Part shown: one piece after another, positions 22,816 through 36,869 of the stretch
How the letters are laid out: each line of letters opens with the position of its first letter
Numbering within the stretch: position 1 is the stretch's first letter
Source: Malurus cyaneus samueli
Lineage: Eukaryota > Chordata > Aves > Passeriformes > Maluridae
Length of the DNA stretch: 64,000 bases
Direction: 5' to 3'
Assembly (NCBI GenBank): GCA_009741485.1
Contig: CM019214.1
Span: 9,053,662 to 9,117,661 of the forward strand
Made by a program: the position numbers and the translations under genes
Notes under the pieces: model-generated
What the model saw: only the letters and a program-made list of their open reading frames with translations
What the model was told of the DNA's origin: nothing
Database searches by the model: none

Positions 22816-25800
22816 CAGCTCAGTGTCTGTCTAGTGGGTGCTGCTGGCCATGCCAGGCTGTGGCTTGCAGGTCATTGTGACGTGTGAGGCCAGGGGACAC
22901 AATCTCCAGCCAGGCTGCAGGCTGCATCAGGACACCTTCCCAAAGAAACCCTTGAGGGTGACAAAGTGATAGCCCCAGCGCAGGGATTTGGGTTTTCTCG
23001 AGCTGCAGTGACTCGATGTGACAAGTGTGCCCCAGCACATGGCAGTGGCCCACTTGTCATGGTCTATCTGGCATGGTGAGCAGTGATAAAAAGGCTTTGG
23101 TCTGCATTATTGGGGTCTCAAAGTGGGCTGCCTTTCCACCCCTCCTTGCAGCATGTGTGCAAAAAGTGTTCAAGAAGGACAATCTTAGGGTCAGGAAATG
23201 AGAAAAGGAATCAGGTGAATCAGTTGCCTTTAGGGACTGATTAAACTCCTTGGGTGGCAGGGAAACCAGACACCTCCTCATTTCACATTTCACAGAAGAA
23301 TAATCTCCCCCTACCACAGACCAGGGCTGCAGGAAGCACCCAAGCAAAGCCAGATCCTCTCCTGGCTGCAGGAACCACCCTGCAAAGCTCCATCCTGCCT
23401 TTCCTTCTCCTGTGCTGCCTCTTTCTGCCCTCCAGAAGGGATGCAGAGCTGCAGCATAAAGGCAGGTCCAGCATTCAATCCAGCTGCACACACAGGGGCA
23501 GCAAGAAATCTTGTGGCTCTCACTGTTTCCCTTACCCCACCATTTAAGTTTCTAATGCTGCATCCAGATTTTGTGTTTATCTTTTTTGGAGCCATCCAGT
23601 GCACGCTGAGATTTCAACGCCTGGGAGAGGTTTTGAGTAATGAGCCTCTTAAATGCAGCCACATCCCCTCAGGTATCTGCTGGGTCTCCTGCAGGATCAG
23701 GCTCTTCTCTACTTTTGCCACTGGCAGGGTGACTGCTGCTAGGATTAAATTCTGGTCACAACTAGCTCAAGGTTTTGGGTACTGAGGGCAGGCCTTAGGG
23801 AAAGGGGCAGAAATCCAGAAGGGAGGTGGTACTCAGCACCACTGTGGATGTCCTGGGATAGGGTATGCTGCACACCACTGCCCTGAGCACCACAGATGTG
23901 CCCAGAGCTGAAACCCCAGGAGATCTGTGTTATCTCTGTTTTCCCCATGGTTTTTGCATGAAAAAACACCCCCCCAAATCTCACTTATTAACTTTTTTTT
24001 CAGGGTTTGAAAAGAACTGGGGAGAAGCGATTTTAGGGGTAACCCAGAGCCTCAGGTTGATGTTGTCAAATCCCAGAGGAAAGGAGCCAGGAAAGGGTAA
24101 AAGGGAAGTGGGAGGAGAGCTGAGGTTCCAGGAATTGTTAGCAGAGCATACAGGAAAAATAATATTGCCCTCCTTTTGTCAGCAGCAGCAGTGGAGATGC
24201 TTTGCTGCAAACACTAAAAACTGGTATTTCTTCAGCCAGATCCCTGCACACATCCATGCTTGAAACAGTGGCCGAGGAAAAGGCTGAAATCTCTTAAATC
24301 TGAGCTGTTTGCCAAGCTGCACGTTCGATAGGGAATAAACTGCTGATAAACACTTCCCTCCCCCATCCTCTCCTCTCACCTGAAATATTGACCATCATGG
24401 TCTCAGCAGTTTTCAGGCAGTTCCTCTCTGTTTCAGGGAGAGCCAGGAGCTGCTGGGGCACTCTGCAATGAGCAGAGCTGTGCTGACAGTGCTGCCTGCT
24501 TCCTAAGGATGGGGATGTTTAGGAACACCAGCAGTGATTCCACATGATTTGCTAATGAGCAGAGGTATGACAGGAACATTACCTACCTTTTATTAAAAAA
24601 TCATTTCTAGATAAGAACTAAAGGACTGGGTTTTTTTTTTCTTCCCAAATTACATTTTCCAGTACAGAAAATGCAAATTAGAAGAACAGTTCTTTTGGTT
24701 AGCAAAGTGATTTCAAAATTTCTCATTCCTGATTGCTTTGCAGTCTCCATTTCTGTGCAAAATGTAACGTCACTGCACTTTGGGGTTGAATTTTGCTCAG
24801 TTTCAAAGAGAAAATTAGTTTCCACTTTGAAACACTTTATGAAGATGCCAAAGATAATACTTGTATATATTTCATCCGTCTTAATCCCATCTTATCCAGA
24901 ATTTCCAGTAATGTCTGTGAAAAGTTTATAGAATTGTCCCCATTGCCTGCTGAAGAAATGCAAGGCCGAGGGCAGTAGCAATTGTTCCAGACCCCTCAAA
25001 GCAGCCTAACCCTGATTACCAAACATCCTGTTAGAGATGCTGGGTAAAATTTAGTCCTGCTGTAAATGAATGCAGGAGTGTTTAGAGGACTCTGGCTTAT
25101 ACCCATTGATGAGCATCTCTTTGCCTCTCCTTAGATAAATGATCTCAGGACAAAAAGTATTTTTCATCTGGGGGATTTCTTTATATGAGATTCTCTCATT
25201 TCCACGGGGTGTATAAGAGGACTCTTGTGGACACCGTGACTGCCATTTCTCACAATTTTCTCCTGCTTCTTTCTTGGACAAACCTAAGTGTCTACAAGAA
25301 ATTTATCTGCCAACTTGCCGAGGCAACAGTCAAAAGAGCAAAATAATTTGATTAAAGTGGAATATTTTAGGACCCAGGGAAACATGATTTAAAATTTTGA
25401 TCTGCCACAGGCTCCCAGTGTGGCACTGGATAAATCACTTAGGTCTGGGTCTATTGAACCTAATTTTTGCTGTATCACTGGGAGCCCCTATGGTCTGCAT
25501 TAGGAAGCTGTGTTGCCTTGAAGGCCATGAAGGGAGCTGGGACTTTGCATAAATTACCCTCCTCTGATGTCTGTGTTTCTCCACAGACTTTGCAAAAAAT
25601 TTAGTCTGCTGGCATAGACACTTGTGCTTCTTTAAGACATCCAGGAAAAGCCCAGGCTTTGACCTCTGCATGGGGTCTTCCTAATGTGAGGAGACACCCA
25701 GCATTCAGTCCCCACAGCAGCACTGCCAGGAAAAGTATTGAATATGGTGAAGTAATGAGATCCATCCTTCTGTGCCTGATAGAGAGGGGGATGGCTGTGG

Positions 25801-28800
25801 AGACTTTAGAAGAAAATCTGAAGGTTGGTTTGAATGCTGACACAGAAGCTGGCCTGGGTCTTTTAAAACTGCACAGCATCTCCTTATGTTTCAGAATATT
25901 CCAACCCCCTTAAAGTTCTATGATAATATTAATGAGCCTCTAGAATAATGGCATAATGGAATTTTGTAGCCAGGATCATTGAAGGTCAGAAGAGAGAATA
26001 TTATCTCTTTTCACAAGCCTTGCCTTGCTTTGGAAAAACACAGTTTGGGATTGAAGCTTGAGATTAATCCCCAAAGTCTGAATTTGGGATGATTTGTGAA
26101 ATTCAATGTGAGCATTTGCAAAATGCTCGTGTTTACATTTCTTCTGGCCTCTTGTTCTCTCCCATCACCAAGTGCAGGTGTTAGAGCACAGCTACAACCT
26201 CGCTGCACTCCCTGTGCTGTTAGGAGCTTTTGATCACTTTAATCACTGTACTTAAGAGTATCTTGATCTATTTTTTCCACCTAATTTGACATTCTACAAG
26301 GTAAGAAGGTAATTAGTGATGTCTGCTGTGCTGAAAGAGTGTGGTATTTCACTTATTCCCCCAGGAGCTTTACATTTTCTATAGCCATTGTTAGATAGAA
26401 AACAATGCTTCTTACAGAACAAAAAGTAAAAGACAAATTTGAGTAAAATGGTTATGCAGCTTTTTGTTTTAGCTCTGTCTGATGCAATGCAAGCAATGAA
26501 TTTCAGCTTTCCTTTGCCCTCGTAGGTCCAGCTGCTGGAGAAGTCAGCTCTAGTCACTGGCATGTCACTCTCTTATATTTCTTTGCTGACTTCATTTGGC
26601 AGTAGACTCAGGTGCAAGGCTGAAAAAACAGCTTTTCTTGTTTGGGGCATGGTTTTGGACCCCTAGGAAGTTTTAAGCAGGAGGTTCTGCTGCTTTTACT
26701 GCCTGATCTTATCTGAGTCACTTAGAAGGTACCAGCTGTCTGAGCATTAGCTAATTGCACAATTTCTGTGTGTGTTTGTGCAGGCTTTCATAAAAGATAG
26801 GAGAGGCATCAGTGGGCTAAAGCTTTCACCTTCCCCAGGGGACTCTGGGTGACCTGAGAGTGTTACACGGCTCATTGCAGAACAACACTGCTCTGCTGCC
26901 TCTGGAGCAGCGAGCCTGACCTTTGTTTAGACAAACCATCTGCTTTCTCTGCTCTCTCTCCCTCTCTCACTCGCTCTGATCTGCGGCCACAAAGGAAAAG
27001 GAGTGGCCAGCAAAACTTCAAACACCGAGAAACATTTCAGCACGAATTTGCCGAGGTGCCTGGGATGCCAGGCTCCCCTGGGAGGTGGTGGCTGTATATC
27101 AGAGCTCTCCAGCGTGTTCCCGAGGAGATGCTTTTGTAGCCAGGCAGGCAGCTTCTTTCCTCTGAAAACCAGGGGCGGGCTGGATGGCAGCAGAGGCTGC
27201 TTCAGAAGCTCCTTGGCAGGTTTTGATGATCAGCACAGCTCGCAGTGCCTGCAGCACTCTGTAACCTGCTGCAGGACTGCAGAGTTGGTAAATCATTTGC
27301 AATCTCTCGCACAGGTGCCCTCTCACCCTTGCCTTTTGCAGGGGTCCAGCTGGTCCATCCCTCCCCATCAGCCCAGAGCTTCACTGCTGGGAAATGAGGC
27401 GCTGTGAGGTCAGTGCTGAACCCCAGAGCAGCTCCCAGCATTGCTTCACTCTTCTAAAGTGTAATGCTGGGAAGTCCTTGAATGCATTGGGATTTCCCTT
27501 TGCCTGGGCTGCTCTGCAGAGCAGCATTAGAAATGGGCAGGCTTCACCAGGAACATTCAGCTGGGCTCAGAACAGCAGAGAGGGAGGCAGGGGACCCTCA
27601 GCTCTTCAGGACACTTTTCTCCTACTCTCTCCAGTTTCCTTCTCTCCAAGGAAAAGGGGCGCTGTAGTTGAGAAAGCAAAGAGGAAAGAGGATTTCAGTC
27701 CCTCTCAAGACACCTCCAGGTTTGTTTGAGGGTAGGGCAAATTTACAGCACAAAATTTCCAAACTTCAGTTTCTCTTTAGAATTGGAATGGCTACTCCTG
27801 CTTGTATAAACCCTGCAGCCTCTCAAGCTGGAGCAAAGACCCCATGTGCAGCATACACAGCTCTCTGGAGCATTGCAGGGCTTTGCTAACCCTTACCTCT
27901 ATATCACAGTAGTGTGCAGAGTTCCCAATGAGTTCCCCAGGCCTCACTGTACAAATGCTGGGCTGCAGCCAAATCCAGCCCTAGAGGGGTTGGTGATGGT
28001 CCCCAGCCTGGCACTGACACCTCGAATGCTCCTGGAATCAGCTGATCCCAGCAGGGATTGAGCTGAGAGGTCCAGAGCTGCTCACACCACTGTGACCTGC
28101 AGTCTCTATTTAGCTTAAGGAGCAAAATGAGGGTTGTTACTGCACAGGGTCTGTTATGCAACAAATTTTGTTGTAAGTGAATGGCCAAATCCCCACTGCT
28201 CCCCAAATAATGGGGTTTCTTCCACCAGCATATCCTAAGTGAAACTGCTATCCTGTCCACGAGAAGGAAGGGGACAGATGGCTGTGTGGGGATGGACAGT
28301 TGCAGAGTAGCATTCCTCTAATTCAAGAGCTGCTGAGATGTTTGATCTCACACTACAGAAACCACACACTTCAAAGGCAGCAGGATCCAGGCCATAAGGA
28401 AGCGAAGATGGGGAAAAAAAATCAATCCACCTTATCAAATAAACGAGTGTCTGGAAGCACGTGCCTGAGATAGTGATGCCATTCCTTTGCATGCATAAAA
28501 ATAAACAGCCTGGTGAGAATCGGTGCTTTTTCATTATGTTGAAATCCTGGGGAGCCCATGTGCTGTCCCTTTTTGGAGAGTCCTGGTGCCTTCAGGATCC
28601 CTCAGCGGAGCCAGGGGCTGAGGTCACCGCTGTCCTCTCTGCTCTTGTCCCTTTGCCCTTCCAGAGAGCCAGGCTGCAGTGAGGGCCACATTCAGCATCC
28701 CCCATGTTATCAGCCCCTGAATATCTTAAATGTTGCATAAGGAGCACAATGGGACTTTTTTTACACCGACAAGGCTTCGCATTTGCTGGCTTCTTGTTGC

Positions 28801-30081
28801 AATAAATTGGCAGATGATGCTCTAATGAGAACAATAATGCACCCACCCTACCGCCTTCGATCACTTGTGTGCTCTTTTGCAGCTTGTGAAAGGCTTTAAA
28901 AGCTTTCACCAGACACATTGTCTGATTTTTAGGGAGTGTCCCTAGCGCTGTTTACCCTAGACAGGCAGAAGCCTGTTTTTATCCCACACGGTTGCTGGCA
29001 CAATTAATGTCAGGCTAAGTGACCAATAATTAGTCTGACCCAAGCAGCCCCGATTCCAGAGATTTTCCAGCAATTTCAGCCGTGGAAGCTGCCTCAAAGC
29101 AGCGTGTCCAAAGGGAGCATTTCAATAAACTGCATAATGGATGTCGTGCTGGGGTGCACTCAATTGGCATGAGATGAGATGGGCTGTGCCATTTCGCACC
29201 AGCTGATGGTCAGCACCCGTGACTCTGTGTGTGCTGTGCTCCTGCCACAAAGTCATCTGTGTTCTCCAGCTCTTTCTACTCAGAGATACCCATCCAAGGC
29301 ATGGAGGAGCATTTCAATTTGCTCAATTGTTCCACTTGCTCAGTTCTCCAGCTACAGGCTCGGGACAACCTTTACTCTTTGTTAAAGAAGTGACTTGGCA
29401 GCTGAGATGAACTCCCGTGGGTGGTTATCACCAGGTTGTGATTAAAATTATCCACCAAACAGCTGTTTCTTTGGAAGGAATGTATTGTTTTGTTAACCTG
29501 CAAACCCACAGCAATTAAAACTGGGTTTTCAAACTACAACAACAAAAAGCTGTCTGCATGCTATCTCATGGTTGATTGTGCAATTTCCCATGTGCTCTGC
29601 TTGTCTCCTTTCCCTGCAGCATCTCAGTGTGAGGGACTGAACTGGCAGGTGATTTTTTTTGACTTTTAGTTTTACCTCTGTCTGCTTTAGGACCCACAGC
29701 CAGTCTCCACTTATTTATGCATCTTTATCTGAAGGGGAATCGACTCTTTTTTAATTGCATATGAAGGGGATGATAATAAAATGTTAATTACTTTTTCTGC
29801 CCGTGCACTGATCTCTTATCTGGCAGAATTTGCCCTTGATAATCCCAGAGCACCAGCACCGTTGCAAACAAATAAACGCGGCGTTCCGCTGGCATGAGAA
29901 TCCAGGGATCTCTCCCATTGTTCCCAGGCTGCTCAGTGCTTTTCCATTCCAGCAGCTGCCTGCAGCATCGCTGTTGTGGAGCTGCTCAGCACATATGCTA
30001 ATACCACATATTCACTATACTGATGGTCCCTACATGGAGCTAATGTGGGATTTCTTTTGGATAAGAAGGTGGTGTCTTCCA
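22816..30081. other. Non-genic unique sequence
   Basis: No gene is supported. Frames such as 23057-23491 (minus, 144 codons), 27003-27407 (plus, 134 codons) and 23865-24263 (plus, 132 codons) are unrecognised and overlapped on the opposite strand. The 26900-27700 part is somewhat GC-richer. The 28700-29130 part is enhancer-like. A possible CR1 tail at 25890-25925 is too faint to call. Confidence 0.65.
28700..29130. promoter_or_regulatory. Candidate enhancer-like sequence
   Basis: This single-copy stretch has several homeodomain-type cores (AATTAATG near 29002, AATAATTAG near 29024), scattered CpGs and no mobile element. Regulatory role is inferred only from this look; alignment to other birds would decide. 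Confidence 0.2.
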
Positions 30082-30100
30082 TTTTTTTTTTTTTTTTTTC
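30082..30100. repeat. Poly-T tract (19 T) followed by pyrimidine-AG
   Basis: The 19 T run continues as CTTTTTGCAG, so the whole resembles a very strong 3' splice site on the plus strand (AG at about 30109-30110). The sequence after it has no recognised exon, so I list it as a homopolymer. Confidence 0.9.
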
Positions 30101-33100
30101 TTTTTGCAGGTCTGAAATCTTCTCATTGCTTAAATCCCCTAGAAATGGCCCACTTGTCTTCCTCAGAGGAATCTTAGGCTCACAACATCCTGTTAAACCA
30201 GGAGCTGTTCAAACATGAATCCGTCATCCACAGCTTCCTGTGTCCTGTAACAAACCTACTGCTGGGATAACTGAGCACCTGTCAAGATTCTCTATTGCCA
30301 GCCATGGAGTCCTCTCGAATTTATCAACAGAGAAGCTTACACTGCTGCCTGGCAAGCTTTTGTGACTCAACCTTGACCTGTAAGGATCTTCTGAAGATGA
30401 GAAAGCATCGAATTCTCCTTGCAGATTTAATCACTGCTTCCTCCGCTGTGGGCTCTGACTGACAAGATGGTAGAGATATCCTCAGCTCAGACAAAATCAC
30501 CTGAAAGCAGTCACTGCTGCAAAGACACATGCTTGTGCCAAACATTGTGTTTGGCATCTCAGGTTCCCAAAAAAGCACTCAGCAGAGTGGAAAACTGCCC
30601 ACAGCCTGAGGCCACCCACTGACCATCAAGGTCAGGCAGTCACCTTCCAGACATGAAGACTCTGGACCATGTTTTAACCACTTCAAGAGCAAGACACTCT
30701 TTATACCTCACTCTTCCTTGAGCTTCGAAAGGATGATTGCAACCTTGCAAAAAAAACCCAAAAAACAAGGCAATGAGGCCTCAAGTGACACCAGACTGCA
30801 ACTAGAGGCCATCAGAGGTGAGTGCTGAAAGATCCCCACTTATTAATGGTGAATAATTCCATTATAACTCTGGTAAAAACAAATGTGACTTGTCCCATGC
30901 ACCGATGTCTATCCCAAGTGCTGCTTCTCACAGAAGTTTGGGTTTAAGGCCTCTCCCTTTCTTCTTCCCCATGTTCCCATAATGTGCCCAGGGTTGGAAG
31001 CAATTCCATTGCTGACACATTGCACTGCTCAGCTGCTGATTGCAATTAGCCACCACCAGCCAGGGCCTGGTAAGCTGCTGAGGAGCAAACAAGAAGCAGA
31101 GATCATCACGTGTGCTGACAATACACAAGAAATGCAGTGCTGTGTTCCTGAGGTGCCTCCACAGTGAAACAAGGCCCTCTGTGTGTGTCAAAGTCTGTTT
31201 TTGGAGGTCCAGCTTGTTCCTCATGCTCTTACACTGCCATCACAGGTTTGCCAGAAAGGTAGCATAAGGAAATACAGGTTGCTGTAGGTAAAAAAGAGCG
31301 CAACCATGCTCTCGTTAAGAAATCCTCCCAGTCACCCCTATCCTAAGGCAGCATCAATCATCCCAATGGATAAATGACCTCTGACTACGGTGACTGCCAC
31401 ACCAGGTGAGCTCTGGAGGTGAGCAGAGCCACCCCTGTGCCGCTGTTTTGTTCTGAAGCATCCACATGGGCTCTGAAGCACAGCTCCCAACAGAATTCAC
31501 CTCACTCTTCACCTCTTTGTAAAGAAGCCGTAGCAATGCTCACTTCTCTGCTGGGGCAGGCAGTTTTTCATCTCAGATCTCCAAGGGAAATCCTTCTGAA
31601 GTCTATGAAGGTAAATCAGCCTCCCTCCCTGTGCCCCAGGAAAACATCCTGGCCTTCTCTCAGTTGTTTATCAGCTGCCCAGTGAGAAGATGCTGCACAG
31701 CAGAAAAGCACCGTGTCCTCCATGAAAACATCCAGTGCATGCCTGTTTCACAGGAAACAGCAATTCTGACCCATAATCTGTTCTCTCAAAGCAATGAAGC
31801 AGTGGTTGTATCTTTTTAGAGATTCTTAACGACTCTCAAGCCAAGATGTTAAGAATGTAGACACTGATGAGGTCTTTCCCAAGACCTGGTTCTCCCCCTT
31901 CTCATTAAATATAAAAAGCAGTGAGAAGGTTCACCTTTAAAGCTAGAGACCAGAGCAAGGTGAACCTCAGACTGAAAGAAACTGCACCCCTCAGGCCCTA
32001 GGAGCCCCTGTAGCACATCAACACTCCTCACATTGCACCAGTGCAGCAGCTCAAAGGGTGCCAATCCCTCTGCTCCCTTGTCCCGTGTCCTTTAAAGGTT
32101 CCTTGAAGGCTGTGAAGGTCCCCTTTACCTGTGTTCTGATCTAAAGAACACAGCTGTGGGAAAAAAACATTGCAAAAAGGTGACCACGACTGCCAACTGC
32201 ATGCCAGGTGTGGGAAAAGTCGAGCCATAACCTCCTGTAGATCTGCAGCAAAGGGTCAAAGCTTTAAACTAAAGGAATGCCCTGAAGGATTAAGCTGTGC
32301 TATTGTCCACCTTTAGGTTTTTTAGATGGAGTCCAGAGGTGTTCACAGTACAGCCCCTGCATGTGGGTAAAAGCAAAATGAACTCACACATTTTGAGTCC
32401 CTCAGCACAACCCTTTGTCATCTGATTTAATCTGGGAAGATTGCTGCAGCACCATCCTCATTTTGGTGCATATAGAGGATCCGGCTGAGAAAAATGCAAC
32501 CATTTTTTCAGCAAGTCAGATTTTTTACTGGTAATTTCCACCTCTCTCCGGCTCAGCTCCCAGGGGATTCACAAAGGGGTTTGTCATCTCTCCAGGTCAT
32601 TCAGCTCTCTGGAATGTGCTGTGAAATTATTTGCCCTGAGCAGCATTACAGGAAAGGCATCCATCAGTTAACTCCATCGTCAGCTTTCTCTTCTGAGGGA
32701 TGTGTTGCTGATGATGAGTCATAAAGACATTGATTTTAACATTTGCTTTGAATCATAATTGCATTCGTAAGATTACATAGTGGCTCTCAGGGATCTAGTG
32801 AGTTTCTAAATCTATAGTCAATGCCTATTCTTCTCAGTTAAGTACTATATAATGCATAGGGTGACTGGACAATTTTTTATTTTTATACACGTGGCTTTTG
32901 GAAAATGGTGTCTTACATCAAAAAAATTCAGTTAATGTGCAAAAAAAAGCTTTTTTTCCCTAATGGTAGTCTTTGTTTTAAAAATTCAGTGTAATGATTC
33001 AATAGGGTGAAACAGTGCATTATAATTGAAGGTTAATATCCACATGGAGTTAATCTCAGAGGGGTTCCCCTCATGATTCGAGATTCCAGTGTTTTAAGGT

Positions 33101-33287
33101 GCTATAAATCTAAACCAATGGTTAGAAGTTTAAATCTAAAAAGACATATCATGTATAAGGGAATGAAAATGGGGTGCAAGGTCTAGTCACCAGGAATATG
33201 GAATGACAAGCTTCCCTTACAGTTTATATTGCTGTGCACTCATTTTTTTTAGATAAATTCTTCTTGGCTATCCTATAAGGCTGTTCT

Positions 33288-33317
33288 ATTATTACTATTA
33301 CTACTACTACTACTACT
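33288..33317. repeat. (ATT/ACT)n trinucleotide repeat
   Basis: Two ATT, one ACT and one ATT unit precede six perfect ACT units (33300-33317). It is a short trinucleotide microsatellite. Confidence 0.9.
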
Positions 33318-33736
33318 GTCACCATTATCTTTGACCACCACTATCTTCCAGAGTGAACTCTCCTTAAAATGACTTTATTCCCCTCTTCTGTTCACTTTAT
33401 AGAACAGACACCAGGAAATCCCTCTTGCTGATTTTACATTCAGCTACTTTCCCATTAATTTGAGTCAAAATAAAAGTAAAATATAATGAAATACAATAAA
33501 AATCCCAAGGCATTAGTGAGGGCAACAAGAGGCAGGGGAGAAGCTGATCCATTTTAAAACCTGATAGGGTCTGGTCTCTGGCTTGTGCCTTTTCTAGTCC
33601 CCACCTCTTCTTTCAATGCTTTTTTTCCCAAATGTTTTGCATAATAAATACATTTTGAGAGGTAGGAACCAAGATCTTTTAAACCCAAAGTTTTAAAAGC
33701 TGACAACAGGATTACAAAATGTGATAGCCAAATCTT

Positions 33737-33759
33737 AAAAAAAAAAAAAAAAAAAAAAA
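33737..33759 (+). repeat. Poly-A tract (23 A)
   Basis: An uninterrupted run of 23 A in AT-rich single-copy sequence. No target duplication or recognisable retrocopy lies upstream. Confidence 0.95.
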
Positions 33760-35597
33760 GGACAAACCACAAAGAAATGGAAATCTTCTCTTTCCGTGCC
33801 ACCATGCCACAGCTCTTAACAGTACTTTGAATATGGTCAAAATCAAAGTTGTTCTTTGCAACCTACATGAAGCAGGACATTTTTTTGTTCAACTGGCCTA
33901 TGTCTCACAGTATTCTGCTGGATTCTTGATGAAAATTTCCAACCCTGGCAGGCAAGAGCCCCACAGGGCTGGCTTTCATTCAGGCAGATGAGGAAAGGGG
34001 TAAAAGACAGATTATAGCACAGATGCCTGAACCTGCTGCTCTGTTTGGGCTGCAAGGATTCTTGGTTTGTGGTTCTAGAGCTATTAACACTGCAAGTGCT
34101 ACATAAATGCCAAGTATTGTATTCCTGGGGCTGAAAAAGAAGGCAATCTTTCCTTATCCTACAGCTGTGAGGTCAAGGTAAATGTGACTGTTTAGAAACG
34201 CTGCAGCTCTGAAGCCCCTGGGGGATTTTAATGTGTTTTATAAACTTGTTTCCAAACCAAGCTATTAGGAAAACAAGATATTTCTCCATAAAGCCTTAAT
34301 TTTTCTCTCTTTAGGGACAGCACTGCCTGCCTTACAGTGCTTTAACTCAATCAGAATCATCATTTTTATAAACAGACCATTTTTCATGACTTGCTTGATC
34401 AGCTTGGGAAGGCAGCTTTTCAGAAGTTATAGTCATACACAGGGAAAAAAAAACATCTTATTCCATCTGCTGCAACCAGAGATGTAATAGAAACCATGTC
34501 CTTTCTCTGAAGGTAATGCATATGGAAAAACACAGACATTTGCACTTGTTTCCCTTTCACACTCAGCTGCAGTTATGCAATATTACAGAGGGAAAGAAAC
34601 AAGCTCTTGCACAAATGGATTGCAGAGAAAAAAAAAATCTATTTAAAAATTTTTACCGAAGTTTATGGTGGGAGATGTCAATATTTACCCAGGGCTTCAC
34701 TGTATCAGGAGGAGATCTCAGGCTGATGGCTTTTGAATACCTAAGCTGGGACGAAGAGGGCTTCAAGGACACACAACCCAAATAACCCTGGAGAGCTATG
34801 GCAGCACTGGGAGCCAGAGGGTTGCTCAACACTGGATCAAGTTCTGCTAAGACTGAAATGTTTATTTACATTGGAGGTATTAATTGCCCACATTTGTCTT
34901 TGTATCCACGAGATGGACAGGATACATCAGGAGGATTTGGTTTGCTTTTTGTGTCAGCACAAGACATGTCAAAATGTTGACGTGTGGGGCACACACACAT
35001 GAAGGATTTGCTCTAAATGAATGGGAGAGGACCCTCTCTGCTGACTCTGTCGAGGCTCTGGGAGCCAGCCAGAAATCTCAGGAAGCTTCTGAGTGTTCCA
35101 GGACTGCAGAGTGATTTCAAGCACTCTCACTGGCCTCATCAAAGCTACACTTTTTCACATTCACCCCCAGCCACAAATGAGAGCTCTCTTTTCCCCTCCC
35201 TTCCTCACACATGTACTCTACCTTGTAAATAATCAGTGAAATAAAGATTTAGTGCAGAATCTGAAAAAACCCAAACTTATCTTGAGTCACAGTGGTGTTA
35301 AAGCTGCCAAACTGGGAGTATAGAGAGCAACCCAAAGAAGTTTTGAGACCGCTGTTAGAGAGAAAATGTGGTGCCACACACCCCACAAAAAGCAAATATG
35401 TTTAAGAGGAAATATCTGCTTATCTGAGAATTAGTGCTACTCAAACATGCCTTTTGTGTCAGGAGAGAGAGGCAGGTATGCAAATTTAGCTGCTAACAGA
35501 ATACCTCCAGCAGGTGTGTTACTCTCCACGGGAATGGACTTTGCACCACAGCATCGATCTAATTTCACCTCAGCTCACAGGAATGGAGAGGTTCAGT

Positions 35598-35637
35598 TGT
35601 CTCTGAAATGTCTCTGAAATGTCTCTGAAATGTCTCT
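35598..35637. repeat. 11-bp tandem repeat, 3.6 copies
   Basis: TGTCTCTGAAA is repeated exactly at 35598-35608, 35609-35619 and 35620-35630, followed by a partial TGTCTCT copy. Confidence 0.95.
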
Positions 35638-36869
35638 TGGCATCTGTCTACAGATGTTTCAGGTGGAAAACTCAGTTTCCTAATGAGAGTTGAAACTTTT
35701 ACATAGTTTGATTGAGAAAAGGCACATTTATGTGTAATTTCTTCCCCTTTTTAAATGTCTGTAGCTCAGACAGTTGGAAAGGTAGTTACACTATTCTGTT
35801 TGAAAACTGTGAATAAAATGCAGACATAGTTTTAAAAAGTTACTGATTTTGTCTGAGCCCTCACTGTGTGTCAGCACTGGATTCTCCTTTTCAGGTGCTG
35901 GCACAAGTAACAGTTTTTAATAAAGAATTCCGTTTTCAGTGTAGTGTTATCACTTTTAACAAACAACTCTAATCAATATTCTGCATCACTTTCTAAGAAA
36001 AAGCATTATCTGCGGGGTGGCAGTGCTGGTGCTTGCATCAGAAAGGAGCAATAAAAAGTAAAGCAGCTCTTTATTCCTATAAATGAGAGAAAATTAATAA
36101 AGAGAGAGGAAAGAAATGGATTAAATGGGCTACATTGGGTATGGTTGCTGTTCTCAAAGTATAGGTCAGCTATCTCCAGGACAGAGCACATTACTGAAAT
36201 TCCACCAACAGGACTGGGCACTCCTCTGGGAAGTTTCTGATGATATGGTGAACAAAGGGAAAATATTATTGATTTCTTATACACACTGTGAATCAGTAGT
36301 GAGCTGGGTAACAGTGAACACTGAGGCAGAAGATGATCTTGGGATGTAAATTAACAAGTTTTTTAGGAAGAAACTTGTAAGGCAGAGAGAGGAGTTTGTG
36401 TTTCCCCTATTGCTCAGGGTGCAGCAGGCATCTGACACCAGCTCGTTCAGGCTGGTGTGTTTTACACCTCTCTGAGGGTCAGTTTACCCCAGGAGAATGA
36501 AATGACCCATTCAACGATGCTCAAGAAGCATGAGAATACCTGGTTCTGGATAAATGAAAGCCTCCTTTCTCTGGGCCGATTTCCTTAACTACAAAACCGC
36601 CTTCCCTGTTTGCCTGGTTTTAAAATGAATCCTTGACCACAGCTGTCCTCTCCTCCACTGTGTCATCACCCCAGCCTAATGAATCCCTTCTGGCAGCAAA
36701 CACTTGATCACTTTTATCACATTATGGTATTTTTGCCTCCTTGGCCAAACTCTTCAGATCGCTCAGCTTGTAACAAAGCCACAATAGAATAACCTCCGCT
36801 GCCATTGCTGGTCCTGTTCCTTGCTTTCCGAGGTGCAGATGGAAATCTGACCTTCACCTTGGAGTGATT

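Noticed and set aside
25400..25470. Possible MIR core (ATAAATCACTTAGGTCTGGG)
   Set aside because: Only a short partial resemblance to the MIR core, without the expected flanking parts.
25890..25925. Possible CR1 tail (TTCCAACCCCCTTAAAGTTC then TATGATA)
   Set aside because: Only about 30 bases resemble the CR1 end and the upstream sequence does not; too weak to list as a feature.
30082..30110. Strong-looking 3' splice site after the poly-T run
   Set aside because: The pyrimidine tract comes from a homopolymer and no recognised exon follows.
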